Assembly: GCA_026225945.1 (NCBI GenBank)
Contig: JAMJFZ010001815.1
Coordinates: 17,367,001-17,431,000 of the forward strand
From: Cricetomys ansorgei
Lineage: Eukaryota; Chordata; Mammalia; Rodentia; Nesomyidae
Length of the DNA stretch: 64,000 nucleotides
Direction of reading: 5' to 3'
A program made the position numbers and the translations under genes. How positions within the stretch are numbered: position 1 is the stretch's first letter; each line of letters opens with the position of its first letter. The notes beneath the pieces were generated by a model. It was not told where the DNA came from and did not search any database. It saw nothing but the letters and a program-made list of their open reading frames with translations. Positions 1-13,078 of this stretch are shown one piece after another.

Positions 1-1315
1 AGCTAAAGTGGTCTGTTCCTTTCAAAGTATCTCACACTAACACTTTTCTCATTTTCTCTGCTACGTTTATTTAAGATTTTTCCATAAACGGCCCAAGAGA
101 GTTGAGCGATTACCTTATTTAAGAGGACCTGAACATTTGCTATAGAATCAGAATATTTTTAATATTTTATTATCCATTAGAAAGACTCGATAGAATTCCC
201 GTACTCCAATGAATGTATGTAAAAAGAATGCTTTAGTTGCCTAGCAATTCTCAAAAAAATTAGAGGAGACGCTCTGTGTACTGTTCAGACATTTTCTTTA
301 AACGGTATTCCTGCCGTGCAGTGTATTAGGCCAGCGTGCCTTGTGAACAGGATTTTAAGAGTCCGGAGATGTGACTGTGTTTAAGATTCCTTTTTCCAGT
401 CACTGGCTCATTGTCAGCAGCAGCTACAGAGCAGCTTGGTGTGTATTCAGAGACCGCCAGGAAGTTACTTCTGCGTGACTGAGTCAGCGCTTCAACCCAG
501 AGAATGCTGATCGCCGGTTTCCTTAAGCAATTGTGTATTCCTTGTTGTGATAACAATAGTAGATAGTGTAACCGATAGAAAATAACAGTCATGCCATTGT
601 ACCCCATGGAAAAATTAAGTCACCTATCAATGAGTGACCCACACCATAGACACTATGTGAATTTGCATGTAACCCGAAGGAGTTTTTCTTTACTTTTGTT
701 GCTTTTCAAAGGTTTAAAAGATTGTTGGTTTGTTCAGTGTCCCTAAGTCTTCTCAACTACAGAAGGAGGGAAATAACATGTCAGGATAGTCAGTACAGGA
801 AACTGAATATTTAAAAGAGCAACATTCAGAATTCAAATGGTCTTTAAATTTGAGTCAAATGTTTTTGTTTCCATGGTTTTGAAAAGAAAATAGAAGTATG
901 TTGTGAAGATTTTCCTATTTGAGTAATAAGTCTGCTGTCCCAAAATAAATTCACATTGGTCTCATGTCCTTAACTACCCTTCCATTGCTGTCCATAATCC
1001 ATTCTCATTCCCTACCCCTATAATCATTCATTTTGGGTGATTTATTAAAAGATAAAAGAAATCTTTCCTATATTCAACCCTATATATTAGGTATTGTTTT
1101 CTATTTAAGTTCTTTAGGAATGATCTTGCATATGTTTAAGATCGAAAATATCAGCCTTTCTCATTATCATAACCATATATAATGCACTCAAACAACCTTG
1201 AAAATAGTGTCTTGGATATTTCATGTTTCCTAATGACATATTAATGTGCCCATAATTTCAGAGTATTTTATTTATATAAATATGATAATGGCCACACTAT
1301 CTTACCTGATATAAT

Positions 1316-1316
<1 letters not shown>
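1..1316. other. AT-rich intergenic DNA, nothing recognised
   Basis: The longest frame is 93 codons (326-607, minus) and resembles no known family. No repeat that I can name is present. Confidence 0.6.

Positions 1317-1360
<44 letters not shown>
1317..1360. repeat. (AT)n microsatellite
   Basis: About 20 TA units followed by degenerate AT-rich sequence. Confidence 0.95.
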
Positions 1361-1364
<4 letters not shown>

Positions 1365-2285
1365 ATATATAGATATAATTAAAGCCTAGTAATTCATGAG
1401 TCAGTTGTAGATATTTTAAGACCAGACTCCTCCTTTCATTATTTTAGTGTGCACCAAACACACAGAAGCATGCACATCCTCTCATTTGTGTACATGTACA
1501 GTGGTGTGTATCAATATGTATGAATATTTATGCATACTTGAGCATATTTATGGAGTTCCAACAAAGCAATTGGCTGTCACTTTTTTGGTAGGGTGGTATG
1601 AAAGTATAATCCATAAAGTACCTCAAATCGTCAGCTCAACAGAAACTTACTAAACACAAGTTCATATTCTGAAACTTCTTCCCATAACAACACAGTAGAT
1701 ATCAATTTATCTGTCAGAATGTTTCTGGGTGAAAGAATATGGCAGACAAAGCAATTCATAAGAAAAAAATATTAGCAGCCTAGTGTACACTATCATCATT
1801 TTTCAAATTAATCAAATTCCAATTCATGATGAAAGGATGAGATTCCTACTGCAGGAAAAATTAAATGCATATAAGAGTCAGTGAACTTTCCACCTCACCA
1901 ATCATATTCAAACTGTTGATTTATATTTTCTAGAGCTAGATACACCAAAAATACTGTAAGTTACTCAATTATATTTCCTCTTGTAAGTTCTAAATAACCA
2001 ACTTTTTTTTTTCCTCATGAAACTCTTGATACTCAGTTTATAAGTTGTAAGCTCATGTGAGTTTTCATCCATTATCCTATTTTGTCTTTGGTAAGTAAAG
2101 TAACAGTCATGTGATAGGCTCATAGCCCTTGAAAGAAATGTTGTGAGTGTGCCCAAAAACTGGTTGGAAAAATACAGATCACATTTTACCTATAATATCT
2201 TGATGGTTGTAAATAATACATGGCTTCTACTAAGAATTAACAAGCCTTAGATTATTCTGTAGTTTTCAGTCAGAAAAAGATAAGA

Positions 2286-2375
2286 CTGGGGGTATAGCCT
2301 AGAGGTGGAGTGCTTGCCTAGTATGTGTGAATTTAACCCCTTATAACAGGTAAAACAACAACAACAAAAATTAAA
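2286..2375 (+). mobile_element. ID SINE (diverged)
   Basis: GGGGGTATAGCCTAGAGGTG followed by GAGTGCTTGCCTAG matches the tRNA-Ala/BC1-derived ID element head. An A-rich tail with CAA repeats follows (2349-2372). Confidence 0.75.
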
Positions 2376-2420
2376 AAACTATAATATAGTAAGAAAATGG
2401 AGTCAACAAAATGAATAGGT

Positions 2421-2585
2421 TGATCAATGCACTTACCACCAAGCCTGATGAAATGAGTTCAAACCCCAGAACCTGTAGTAGAAGGGTTTCTCTTCTGGTT
2501 TCTGCAAGTTGTCCCCTTACTTCCATACATGTATGGAGGCACGCTCTCACCCACAAACAAAATTAGTAAATGTTAAAATAAAGTT
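2421..2585 (+). mobile_element. B2/B3-family SINE
   Basis: It shows the tRNA-like CACTTACCACCAAGCCTGAT, then GAGTTCAAACCCCAG (B-box region) and TGCAAGTTGTCCCCTTACTT, a signature of one rodent B2-superfamily group. It ends in an A-rich tail. Confidence 0.7.
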
Positions 2586-4399
2586 CAGGTGCTTAATGGA
2601 GAGTCCAGCATTGAAATTTCCAAAGCTCTTTATTAATCACAAACCATGTCAAATCTCAGGGAATTCTATACCCGGGCAGCTAGGCAGAGAGCTTACTCCA
2701 AGGCTTCCTCACCCCATGCTCTCCTCTTAGCTTCTTCTTCCTTGTTCTCTGCTGTCCGTCTGTCCCTTTTTTTTTTTCCCTTGCCTTAGTTCTTTTTTAT
2801 TCCAAATCCTCTCTATCTCCACTCAGCCTTCCAATATACAAATGAATAGAGCCTAACCTTCATCTGCCTTAAGGCTAAGGAATGTCCCATTCTTGTGGAG
2901 AGCCGGATAGCCACTCCTTTGTTTACTGGTAGGCAGTGAATCCTTTACTTGCTTCAAGGACAGCTTACTGGAACATTATCCATAACTAAAATCTCCCACA
3001 AGAAGTAAAGAAATGAAATTTTTAAACAGCATTTAAAAGAAAATAAGAATTTTGTAATATTGTATAGTTAAAAAAAAAAAAGAAATAACTTTCTAACCAA
3101 ATGAACAGTTTGGCCTCAAAGCTGCTCAAATCAAAATACTGGACCAGCAAGAACAAATCAAAGATATTTAATCCTATGATGAATCATGCACATTATTATA
3201 GCCATGCTTACTTACACAGCACAAGGAATCTTACTGAACACTATAGAAATTAATTAGTGTGTTTTAACACCTTCAAAAGAATCGGCAAAATATTATCCCT
3301 ACTGTCTCTTTAGATAGCTATAAAATGAGGAAAGTAAGCTGAGTCACACTGTATGCTCAGGAGTCAGGAGCTCTTACCTTCTGAATTATACAAAGACTTC
3401 AAAACAGATTTTTTTCTTTATTGTTCTTTCTGTTGCACTGCAAGTGTAGAACGATACCTCGTGCAACAATTGCTGTATATGTTATTACTGAGCATTTGAC
3501 TTGTGAATGTTTGGGTAACTTTTTTTGTGAGTTGTCAATGGTCTATAGCATATAAGGCAAATTCCACAAGGCATATTTTCTACATACCCAGGGGAAATTG
3601 GAGTTTTTTTGTTTTCTTAACTTCCTTAATTTAGCATTTACAATTTAATGACCTTTTCTCTAACCGTTCCCGTATTTACGCTATTTCTCAAATATTAATA
3701 TTTTGTTTTTAATTCTTTTCTAAATACTACATAGAGATTTATAGTATCTGTGATCAAAATACAATTTCACTATCTCACAAAGGCAAATTAAAGGAATGTG
3801 TGTCCACCTAAAGGCCATAGAATAGCAAAGAAGTAACAAGTTCTTTATTTAATGAGCCCGAATGATTCAAAATGAGACTACAAAGCACAAAGCAACTTTG
3901 TTCCCAAAGTCATTCCCATTTTTCTTCATAACACTAACCTTCACAGAATTAAAAATTGCCATGCCATTGGACAGTTAGAATAAGTGATTTTTAAAAGATC
4001 ACCAGGTAACAAAAAAAATAGTCCAATGATGAAGAATTATAGTGTAAGAAAATGAAGAATCCATTATAAGTTGGTAGTTTTGGTGGGAACCAGTAAAGAA
4101 TATAACCAGAGAATGAGTGGAGAATAATAACTGATTTATAACTTTGGAAGTACATAAATTTTTAGCTAACACATATCTGCCATTTCACTATTAGCATGGA
4201 AAAAAAGTAGGAAACTTGTGGAATTGTCTTAGGAACCTTTGTATAAAGTTTATATTTATCATCTGTTAATGACAGCACCATCAGGAGAATAATCAATTGA
4301 AAAATCTCTGTCAGAAATATGTTGAGACTCTAGTACAATATAAGAATGAATTTTTTATGTTTAATAGTTGAAAGGGATGTGTTTTTAACAGAGAAATAT
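2586..4399. other. Intergenic DNA, possible degraded LTR at 2.6-3.0 kb
   Basis: A minus-strand polyadenylation-like TTTATT near 2628, a pyrimidine-rich block at 2707-2800 and a promoter-like look hint at an old LTR read on the minus strand. I could not identify ends or family. The rest is unique AT-rich DNA with no supported gene. Confidence 0.3.
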
Positions 4400-4530
4400 A
4401 GATTGTGATCTTGCTATTTACTTAATTCTTCTGAACCTAGTTTTCTCCTGCTAAAATTGAAATAATAGTGTTTAACTTTGTGAAAATGTTATAGGCTAAA
4501 GGATTGAACATAAAATTCTTAGATAATTAT
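4400..4530 (+). mobile_element. MIR fragment
   Basis: TTCTGAACCTAGTTTTCTCC, a run of AAATTGAAATAATAGT and later TTTGTGAAAATGTTATAGG match the 3' half of mammalian-wide interspersed repeats in sense orientation. Confidence 0.5.
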
Positions 4531-6559
4531 AGTAAAGAATGAAAATGACACTTGACTATAACTAATTTACAATTTTGTCAATAAGTTTTCTTGTGCTAAA
4601 ATTTTCTTTCTCTGTCAGAACATAAATTCTGACTCACTAAGATCTGTCCTTGAAACTTCATGGGCAATCACTAATAACATGACCAAGGGATATTCCTTTT
4701 TGAGAGTTTGAATGCTTCCTTTATCTGTGTTGACATCCCTTTACTTAATTTTTTGGGACATTTTCTGCTGTGATTTTGTCGAAAATGTTCTCACCTCGTT
4801 TCCAATCTGTGCGCACTGTTATTTCATTCTTCAATAAGATGCCAAGAAACTGAAATAATTGGGTCCATACACTTACCAGGAATAACATCTTCTGTGGACC
4901 AGCCAGAAGGAGATGATGAATCCGATCCTTCTTAGTACTGAAAATGTCGCCATTATTCTCTGGTTCTCCTCTTTCATTCTGATGTCTATGGCTGTGATGG
5001 CAAACTGAACTAATGATGATATGATACTAGATCCTTGAAATTTCTGCCTTTACTTTCCTTGAGAATAGACTGTAACTTGGAATTTTGAGGTAAATTAAAA
5101 CAGAAATAAGCAAGAATACAAAAAGAGCAATCAGATGCATCCTCTTCACTTTGACTGTAGCTATTTCACCCAGTACAGAAAACACAACAGTGGTGAGGTA
5201 ATAGGAAGAGATACTTCTCTAAGCCAACAACAAGGTAAAGACAGACTATGTGGCCAATAAGTTTACTGTCTTCCAAAGTTTTCTTTCTTAATGACTGTTC
5301 CAACTACTCTCTCCTGAACACTGTATTTCTTCTTATTCAGCCTCACCTGTACCCAACACTTCGAATGAGTGTTCCTAGACTTTGAGACATTAAACAACAT
5401 TTAGTCTTCAGGTATAAAAAATGTGGTGCTTGGCTACTTGAAGAGCTATGAACTAAGGTTCAAACTGGTGGTGAGGCTTTTCTTTAGGATTCTATAAGGC
5501 TGGCTGGATAAGAACATCTCTGATTGTAGAGAGCCAAAATTTATACTGAGACATTTTTTGGCCTTCTAAAATAGCCACTATTGCATACTTCTGTTTGTGA
5601 CCTCACATACTTATGATTATCAGGTAAATCCTTTTATGCCGACAAATCTATAAAAGTCTAACACATTCTAAAAAAATAAACCATCATCTAGATAGGATTT
5701 AATTGACATTGTGACAATTTATTTTCTGCATCAAAGACCTGTATATTACTGTCATTACTACTCCCTTTGGGGAGTTCCTATATGCTCCCTGATTTAGTAG
5801 GTAACCTCTGGTCCTCTTCTTCTCAACAAGCTTCTATAGTTTATCTCATCCAACAGATTCAATTATAGGTGATCTTTTACTAACAACTGCCACCCAGAAA
5901 ATAAAGAACACTCATGTGGCCATGTTCAGGAGAAATGTCTGCTACACCCTAGACCAAAATACTAAGGAGTTTCATAGATGCTCTTTAATGAAGCCCCAGG
6001 ATATATAACAACTGAAGTACTGACAAGTTCTTAAGGACAGACTAATTCTTCCCTTCTCAGTAATGTGGTCCCTATTCAACATGAAGCAATTCCAGGAAGA
6101 CTAGGCTTCTTCCTTCAATGCCCCTAACAAATTAAGGAGAAGAAGCTCACAGAGGAAGTAAAGGTGTTCTAGAATAGAGAATAGATTTGCTCCCTGGGAC
6201 TCTACTTGGATTGGGCTATGCACACATTCCTCTTTTGATAATGTACTTGGCAGACTGAGATCCTTTTCTTAAATACTATGCACATACATATTCATCCTAA
6301 AATTGTATCTAGCAACCTGTTACTAGACTTTCACCTATGCATCAAGCTGCTCATACACAGCCCTCTCTGAACAATGAACTGAGTTTCTCCTCCCATTAAT
6401 GACCATCAAACATGGACTCTATCCAATTGTACTGCATGTATATCCAAATGCAAAAGTAGGAAAACCAATACAGTCTAGACTGGACTTTGTCTCATATACA
6501 ATAAGGCAAAATTGCTCCCCCTAGTAAACTTTTAGAGACAATCTCCTATTTACTATCTT
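4531..6559. other. Intergenic DNA, nothing recognised
   Basis: The sequence is AT-rich without a supported frame. The part from about 5.7 kb may be degraded internal sequence of the element whose LTR-like end lies at 6.56-6.84 kb, but I could not align any retroviral motif. Confidence 0.4.
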
Positions 6560-6840
6560 AGGACACGTAGCCTGCAGCTTGCATCGGATTTAAATCAGAT
6601 AAATTATAAGAATGGAAATGCACAATTAATGTTTATGTAACTTAGAGTCTGTCAATCAAAATAGAGAACCACCCTCACAAATCCTCTATTAGCAAAATCC
6701 ATCCTTCCTTTAGACTAAATAAAAACCCTTGTATGCCTTTGTTCATAGGGCCCACTATCAATTTTGGCACTGTATTTCTTTCTAACCAAACTTACCTCTT
6801 TGCTTTGAATAAAGTTTCCCATTACTTTGAAGTTTTTATG
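6560..6840 (+). mobile_element. Candidate solitary or 3' LTR, family unknown
   Basis: A TATA-like CTAAATAAAAACCC (6715-6728) and a polyadenylation signal AATAAA (6808-6813) are spaced about 90 bases apart, as in the promoter-R region of an LTR. Terminal bases and target duplications were not resolved. Confidence 0.35.
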
Positions 6841-7865
6841 CCTTCATTTCATTCTTGAATAGGATGTTAAAATCTGGAAACACACAACCCAGATCATGAC
6901 CAACTGAAATAGTTTGACAGAAAAAACGTAAAAGAAGAAATGTATATGAAAAAGGAAATGATAGCAATAAATGGGATATAGTAATAAAGGGGTAGTTTGA
7001 CTGAAGAATGGCTTCATAATAGAATACGTAAAATACAAGGAAAAAGCACATGGCATTCTCAATACTCAGGAAACTGAGAGGCTGAGATTTGAGATACCTG
7101 ACGAGCCTATGTTCTCTGGGAGAGAAGAAAAATTAAAAAGGAAAATATAGTGGGTAGGAGGAAGATGGGACAAGAAAAGAGCAGAATGGAATTGGCCTGA
7201 TAACTTAGTACTGGGTACTAAATAAACAAATAATAGTAAAGGAAGGAGAGCTGGGTGGTGTTGAGTGTATGCATGCAATCTAGCCAGTCTGGATTCAGTC
7301 TGAAGTTGGTGTCTCTTGGCACTCTTTCTCAAGCACTCAAAAACCTATCTCTCACCTGGAAAATCTTTTTCTCCTCTCTAGGCCCTGCTTTTGGGTTTAC
7401 AGATGTAGTATGGTCATTAGGCATTTCATCACTGGTGGAGTTGCAGATGTTAGGTATATTTCTGGGTAATCCTTCAAGTATATGGTTGCTGTTGTTGACC
7501 CCACCCATGTGTGATCGTTCCACTATGTTGTACTTCTTAGAACCTGTCTTCAGATTCTCCTGAACACTTCAGGGTCCATAAAGTTTTTACCTATCAATTA
7601 CCCACTCAATGTCATTTTGCAGCAGAACAACAGACTTTTGTTGATTGAATTCCAATAGTCATACAGTGTCATTTGCTCTGAATTTCTAAAAAAACCAAGT
7701 AACTTTGTCATAAGATGCAAAGCCTAGGACTAACTCAGCAGGGTTCTTTTAGAAATTGACACGTACAGTTGTTCCAGCCAAGTGCCCAGGCAGCTCCTTC
7801 TACAAGGTACACTGTCTATTACTTCTGGATTATGTCTCTTTATAATCTTTAAAATATCCCTTACT

Positions 7866-8084
7866 GGGAGCTGGAGAAATGACTTAGCAGTTAAGAGCCC
7901 TTGTTGCTCTTTCAGAGGACTTGGATTCAGCTTCCAGCAGTCATATGGTGGCTCACAGTCTCTTGTAACTCCAGTTTGAAAGGATCTGACACCATCTTCT
8001 GGCCTCCATAGGCACTGCACACATGTAGTGTACATACACACATGCAGACAAACCCATGCATAAAATAAAAATAAATCTTTAACA
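7866..8084 (+). mobile_element. B2 SINE
   Basis: It starts GGGAGCTGGAGAAATGACTT and AGCAGTTAAGAGCCC, continues with CATATGGTGGCTCACAGTC, and ends in ACATACACACATGCA plus an AATAAA-type A-rich tail. The 147-codon minus frame at 7730-8173 is only the reverse of this element. Confidence 0.85.
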
Positions 8085-8479
8085 AAGAATATCAGTGCTA
8101 TGCAGATTATCTGAGCCAGCACCAGGTCCTGGGATTTGAGGTTCATACTTCTTTCTGTGAGCAAAGAGCTCACAAAACCAAGCTGATATCTCTAGGAAAG
8201 ACTCTGAAGTTTCTTACTTGCTTTGGAAAATTCTGTTTTCTATTGCTATTAAAGTTAGACTTAGTTAAACACAGCAATCTCTTCTAAAAGCACTTTTCTA
8301 TCTTTCTCCAAATTATTCATTGGAAATTTTGACAGCCCAGACCTAATGTCATTTACTAACTTCCGTTTACCTCAGGGATATACTGTGTTGATTTTTTTTT
8401 TTTACTTGTTTCTTTATATGTTTCTGAGTATATTAGAAATTTGAACTCCATTCTTGTAATTTATCATTCTCTTTAGTCT

Positions 8480-8960
8480 TATCTGTTTATAATGTTCATC
8501 GCTGTTCATTTTATTGGGTTCATTGATTCCTTTGTTTCCAGGATTTTGGTTTTTTTTTTGCATTGCTTTCCATTTTCTTTGTTTTCTTGCTCCATGTCTT
8601 TGAATTTCTTCTCTAAGTTACTGATCATTTCCTGCACTTTGGTAGCTTCTTTGTCCAGGTACTGAAGTGATTTCCATACTTCATTTATCTGCTTATTCAA
8701 GTGCAGTATATGGCCAGTCATTAACCCTCTAAAATCTTTTTGTGACATTTCAACTTCATCATTATCATTAGTTCTTAGTCTTGGAGAATTGTAAACTGTA
8801 GAGCTGTGGTAAAGGGTTCTTGTCTCATATATTCTCTGATTTTTTTCTCCTTTTTTTTGAATCTATATAGATAAGTGACATCTAAGTTCTGTTTTTTTCC
8901 CTTTTCTCTCATTATTTTTCTTTGTTTTATTTTCCATAAGTCCTCCTGAAGACTTGTCTT
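8480..8960 (-). other. Minus-strand coiled-coil frame, possibly an old L1 ORF1 remnant
   Basis: An 80-codon minus frame (8506-8748) encodes a heptad-like, charged helix including VQEMISNLEKKFKDMEQENK. Coiled coils rich in Glu and Lys are typical of L1 ORF1, and more L1 DNA on the same strand lies downstream at 9.8-10.4 kb. There is no RNA-binding domain and no match I can name, so this is a guess. Confidence 0.3.
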
Positions 8961-9829
8961 CTCTTGGATTTATGTTCCCTACTGGTGTTTAGAGAGAATA
9001 GTAAACAGGTAGAATGATTCAACAGCAGGCTGGATGTTGCATTACAACAGAAGACAATTGTGCAATTTACTGTGTCTCAAAATTCAGAAACAATATCACT
9101 ATTGTAGTGTGCATGGAAAATTTAGCTTATCAGTTGTTTATAGGACTATGGTTTTCACTGTGTGAATAGTGAAGTGAAAAAAATAGTAAAAACAGGAAAG
9201 TAGGAAATTAAAATTAGAATTATAATTTTTTAATTTAATTTAAAATTAGAATTAATTAACTAATTAATGAGTTCAAGTGTAGAAAAATACTTTAAGTAGG
9301 AAAAGAAAGTATAGTCCAACAAATAAAAATAAAAACCTAAACACAACCTGAAAAACTAAACCTTGTAAATAACAATAATAATAAACAAAACTATGAATTA
9401 AAAAGTATTATACCCCTGTTATTAGAATGATGTTTTCTCTCTCCCTTGGACTGTCTTTTGTCTCAGGCCCCACAGGTGTTAGGCAGGCAGTAGTTTCAGT
9501 AACTCAAAAGATTTAAGTTAATGTTCTCTCCTAAATGAGAAGTATTTGTGTAACAAAATCTACTTTCTCCCAAAATTTCCTGGTCTGAGTCCCACTTGTC
9601 AGCTCTACTAATTAGTGGACTTCCTTGCCTAAGATTTTATGTGATGAAAGCTCTGAGAGTGTGTGGAACCCACCCGACCTGGAGTGTTCATATTGCATTG
9701 TTGATGATTTTGAGGATTGCAGCACACCTCATTGACCTCATGGATTTTCATGTTCTGAATTTATCCATAAGCATTTTCTCTTATTTTTTGTAATGTGTAT
9801 AAGATCCTTATGTAGACTCATTTGGGATA

Positions 9830-10370
9830 TAAAGAGTTTCAGCTGTTTTATCATCATATATTGAAAATATCATACTTATACCATTCTATTGCTGTTGCTT
9901 CTTTGTCAAAGCTAATAATTTTTAGTTTTGACAAAACTAATAAACTTTATTTTATGGGTTCATTTTAGACTTTATTTTACTCAACTCTTATAACTGTTAA
10001 TTATTACTCCTCATAGGAACTATAAAATCAATTTGTTGATATCTAAAAATAACTTGCGATTTTCAGTGGTATTGCACTGACTCTATACATCAAATTGAGA
10101 GAATTGATATCTTGCCATTATTGAGTCTTCATATGAATCCAGCTTAAAGTCTCTCCACCTTTTTAGTTACAGAATATTGCTTTCATAACTTTTATATACA
10201 GTCTCATGGGCATTATATAAATATTTTGCTTGGTTTATAGCTAAGTGCTCTTGGAAGTGTTAACATGAATGGTACTGGGCTTTAAATTTCAGTATTTACT
10301 TATTTATTATTGGAAACAGGAAACTGATTTTTGTATATAAAACTCATATCTTTCTATTGTGACATACATA
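9830..10370 (-). mobile_element. L1 ORF2 fragment, antisense
   Basis: GAGAGAATTGATATCTTGCC with ATTGAGTCTTCATATGAATC is the reverse complement of a well-known L1 ORF2 segment. GGTACTGGGC and TGGAAACAGG blocks follow in the expected order. Many stops interrupt it. Confidence 0.65.
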
Positions 10371-10792
10371 TATATGTATACATGTATGTATATATATGTA
10401 GACTTTTATCTATACATCTATTTTGATTTCCTACAGATATGGCCATTTGTGCATCATCCAAAATTCATGTTGAAACATAGTACTCAATGTGACAGCATTA
10501 AGAACAGAGTTCTTTGGAAATGATTGAAGCCTTTAGAAAGTTTGGGAAGGATTGATATGACTTTTTTTCTGCTCTTCTATACCATGAATGATCTGGAGAG
10601 ACAGCAGCATTCATTGCTATTGAGTTTGCAATCATAAAGTAGATGCTTAGAGGCAGAGACTGAGCTCTCACTAAACAGCAGTTAGCACCAGCCTAGTTTT
10701 GATTTTCAGCCTCCAGACTCACACAAAGTTAATTCCTGTTCTTTATAATTTCCCTAGTCTGGAATAGATTGCTATAAAATCAGAAACAAGTG

Positions 10793-10918
10793 TGTCTTAG
10801 TCACTGTGATATTGAGTAAAGAAACAGCATTTTCATGCAAATCTTATAATTGGAGGTTTGCTTATAGTTTTAGAGGGTCAGTCCATGGCAGGGAGCATGA
10901 TGTAAAGAGAGAGAAAGG

Positions 10919-10950
<32 letters not shown>

Positions 10951-11116
10951 GACAGAGAGACTGGACCTACTATGGGCTTTTGAAAACCTCATAGTCCACA
11001 CCCAGTGATATAGTCCAACAAGTCCACACCTAATCCTTCTTAGCTTGTACCACTCCCTGATAACTAAGCATTCAGATATATGAGCCAAAGAGGGACATCC
11101 TTATTCAAACCACTAC
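10793..11116 (-). mobile_element. ERVL-MaLR-type LTR, minus orientation
   Basis: It runs from TGTCTTAGTCACTGTGAT through GAGACA repeats (10900-10960), CCTCATAGTCCACACCCAG, ACAAGTCCACACCTAATCC and TTATTCAAACCACTACA. It is the same family and orientation as the element at 44.91-45.30 kb. The 5'-TG and CA-3' ends and the layout resemble rodent MaLR LTRs (ORR1/MT group); the exact subfamily is not assigned. Confidence 0.65.
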
Positions 11117-11674
11117 AAGCTGTTAGAACACCTGCAAACAGAAAGTTTTAATTATACATTTTCCATCTGTATAATATTTATTTCCTTTGCATTACATATG
11201 ACATTGAAAGGAAGTGGTGAAAGACAATGTGTCATTCTTATTGTTAAACTGTGTAGGGATATTATAGTTATAAGGTTTTATATAGCATTACTATTTTCTA
11301 AGAATAAATATTATTTCCTAAGAACATTTATTTAGATAGAGTATGGTGTTGATAGAACATCATCACTGTCCCAGGCTGAAGAATGAGTTCTAAGTAATAA
11401 TAAGATTTTTTTTTTTTTGCTGGAAACATGGGCATTTGTATCTATACTTACCTGGCACTGGAGTACACAAAGGACTAGAAAAAACTGAAGTGATAAGTGA
11501 ACTAAAGGATCAAAGTATATATGTGACCATGTATACAGAATAAGAGGGAATCGAATTGTAAACATCTGCTTAAACTCTGAAGTTATTACTTGTAAAACTG
11601 AGTAACTCATGATGTCTATACCAGTGAAGTGTAAAAGTATGTTGATTTTCTTTCTAGTCAAAAAATAAACTTAA

Positions 11675-11895
11675 GGGGCTGGAGAGATTGCTCAGTGGTT
11701 AAGTACATTAGCTGTTCATTTTAAGGACCTTGCTTCAGTTTCCAGCATCCCCCTTGGTAAAGCACAAAGAAGATGTAACTCCACTTCCAGGAAATCCAAG
11801 GCTCCTTCTGGACTCTTATGGCATCAGGCATACATGTGGTAATCTCACACAATGCAGGCAAAATACCGATACACAAAAAGCAAATAAAGATCTTG
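11675..11895 (+). mobile_element. B2-type SINE
   Basis: GGGGCTGGAGAGATTGCTCA followed by GTGGTTAAG is the B2 head. The body has TAACTCCACTTCCAGG and ends in an A-rich tail with AAATAAAGATCTT. Confidence 0.85.
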
Positions 11896-11944
11896 AATTA
11901 TAAGCGTAGATGTATGCCTTGATATATTAATTATTCTCATGGGT

Positions 11945-12640
11945 TCATGACAGAGGAAAGTTTGTTCTTTGCTAATCCAAGCCATGTTCCTAGAGGGTTT
12001 CATCCTTTGCACAATCTAATCTTAAGGACAGACCTAGAAAGCTTCAGCTTCCATACAATCTAATCTTCAATATGCAAGCCTAGACCTAGAAGGCTTCAGC
12101 CTCCTTACAATCTAATCTGCAAACCTAAACTTTAAATATTTCAGCCTCTGAGACTTACTACTGACTGGGTTCACTCAGACTGGCTGTCTTCTGAACTATC
12201 TCACTTCGAAATGTAAATCTTAAATTGTCTCTTTCTGACTCTTTGCTTTCTCTCTACTTATTCTGGACTGGTTCTGCTCTTACAGGCTTTTCCTTCTGTC
12301 TGTGAGCTGATGGCACTCAAACTGCCTGACTGAAATAATTCTCCACTTCTCTCTGAGATCTGTCTGTTGTCTCTTCCTGTCTGCTTCTACCTCATTTCTC
12401 TCTGAGCTCTGCTTCCACATTCTAGTCTCTGAGCTCTGCTTCTTTTCTGCTTTATCTTCTGCTTTTTCTTGCTGCTTTTCCTCTATGAGCCCTGCTTCTT
12501 GTCCCTGCTTCTCCTCTCTGAGTTCTACTGCTTGTTTCTAATGGCTTCTTCTCTCCTTCTACTCTGTTTGTACACTTTGTTGAGAGTTTGGATTAAAGGC
12601 ATGTACTAAATGTTCCTCTACGTTGAATAATATTTTTAAA
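11945..12640 (+). repeat. Unclassified interspersed repeat, copy A
   Basis: Three spaced blocks carry the motif ACAATCTAATC beside CTAGA and TTCAGC (12013-12118). They are followed by a long CT-rich stretch of CTCTGAGCTCTGCTTC-like units (12330-12540). The reverse complement of the same structure occurs at 22.3-23.1 kb, so it is a dispersed family. I cannot assign it to a named class. Confidence 0.6.
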
Positions 12641-13059
12641 GAAATATAACTTAAGACCTAGCTTTACTCTAATATACAGTTATGAAGTAGACATAATTCC
12701 CTCTAACTTTTACTTTTCACCTTAATCAAATAAGTCCCTACATTTCTTTTGTCCTGCACATTTGGTTTTAAAATCAATAAACATATTTCTGAAAATCAAT
12801 TGAAGTGTCATTCCTTTTAAGGACCCTTGAATCAAAGAGTAAGTGTCAGAGTCTATCGTAAATCATGGTTCCTCTAAGATCCTGGGTGAGAGCAGTTAAC
12901 CTAGTGATTTATTCAAGGCATTTTCTCAATAGGAACTTTGAAAGGAAGAAAGATAGTCATAGAACAGGAAGACAGAGCAAAGACATAGTTTCTAGTGAAA
13001 TCTAGTCTCATCATGATATCACACTGCATCATAGAACTCAAGTTTTCAGCAACAGTTGG

Positions 13060-13078
13060 CCTTCCACATGGTGGAAGG
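13060..13078. repeat. Perfect short inverted repeat
   Basis: CCTTCCAC and GTGGAAGG flank an ATG loop, making a perfect 8-bp stem. Confidence 0.8.

Noticed and set aside
7866..7935. tRNA-like A and B boxes in several places
   Set aside because: They belong to B2 and ID SINE heads, which derive from tRNA genes. None folds into an intact tRNA with normal surroundings.
7730..8173. 147-codon minus-strand frame
   Set aside because: Most of it is the reverse of a B2 SINE.
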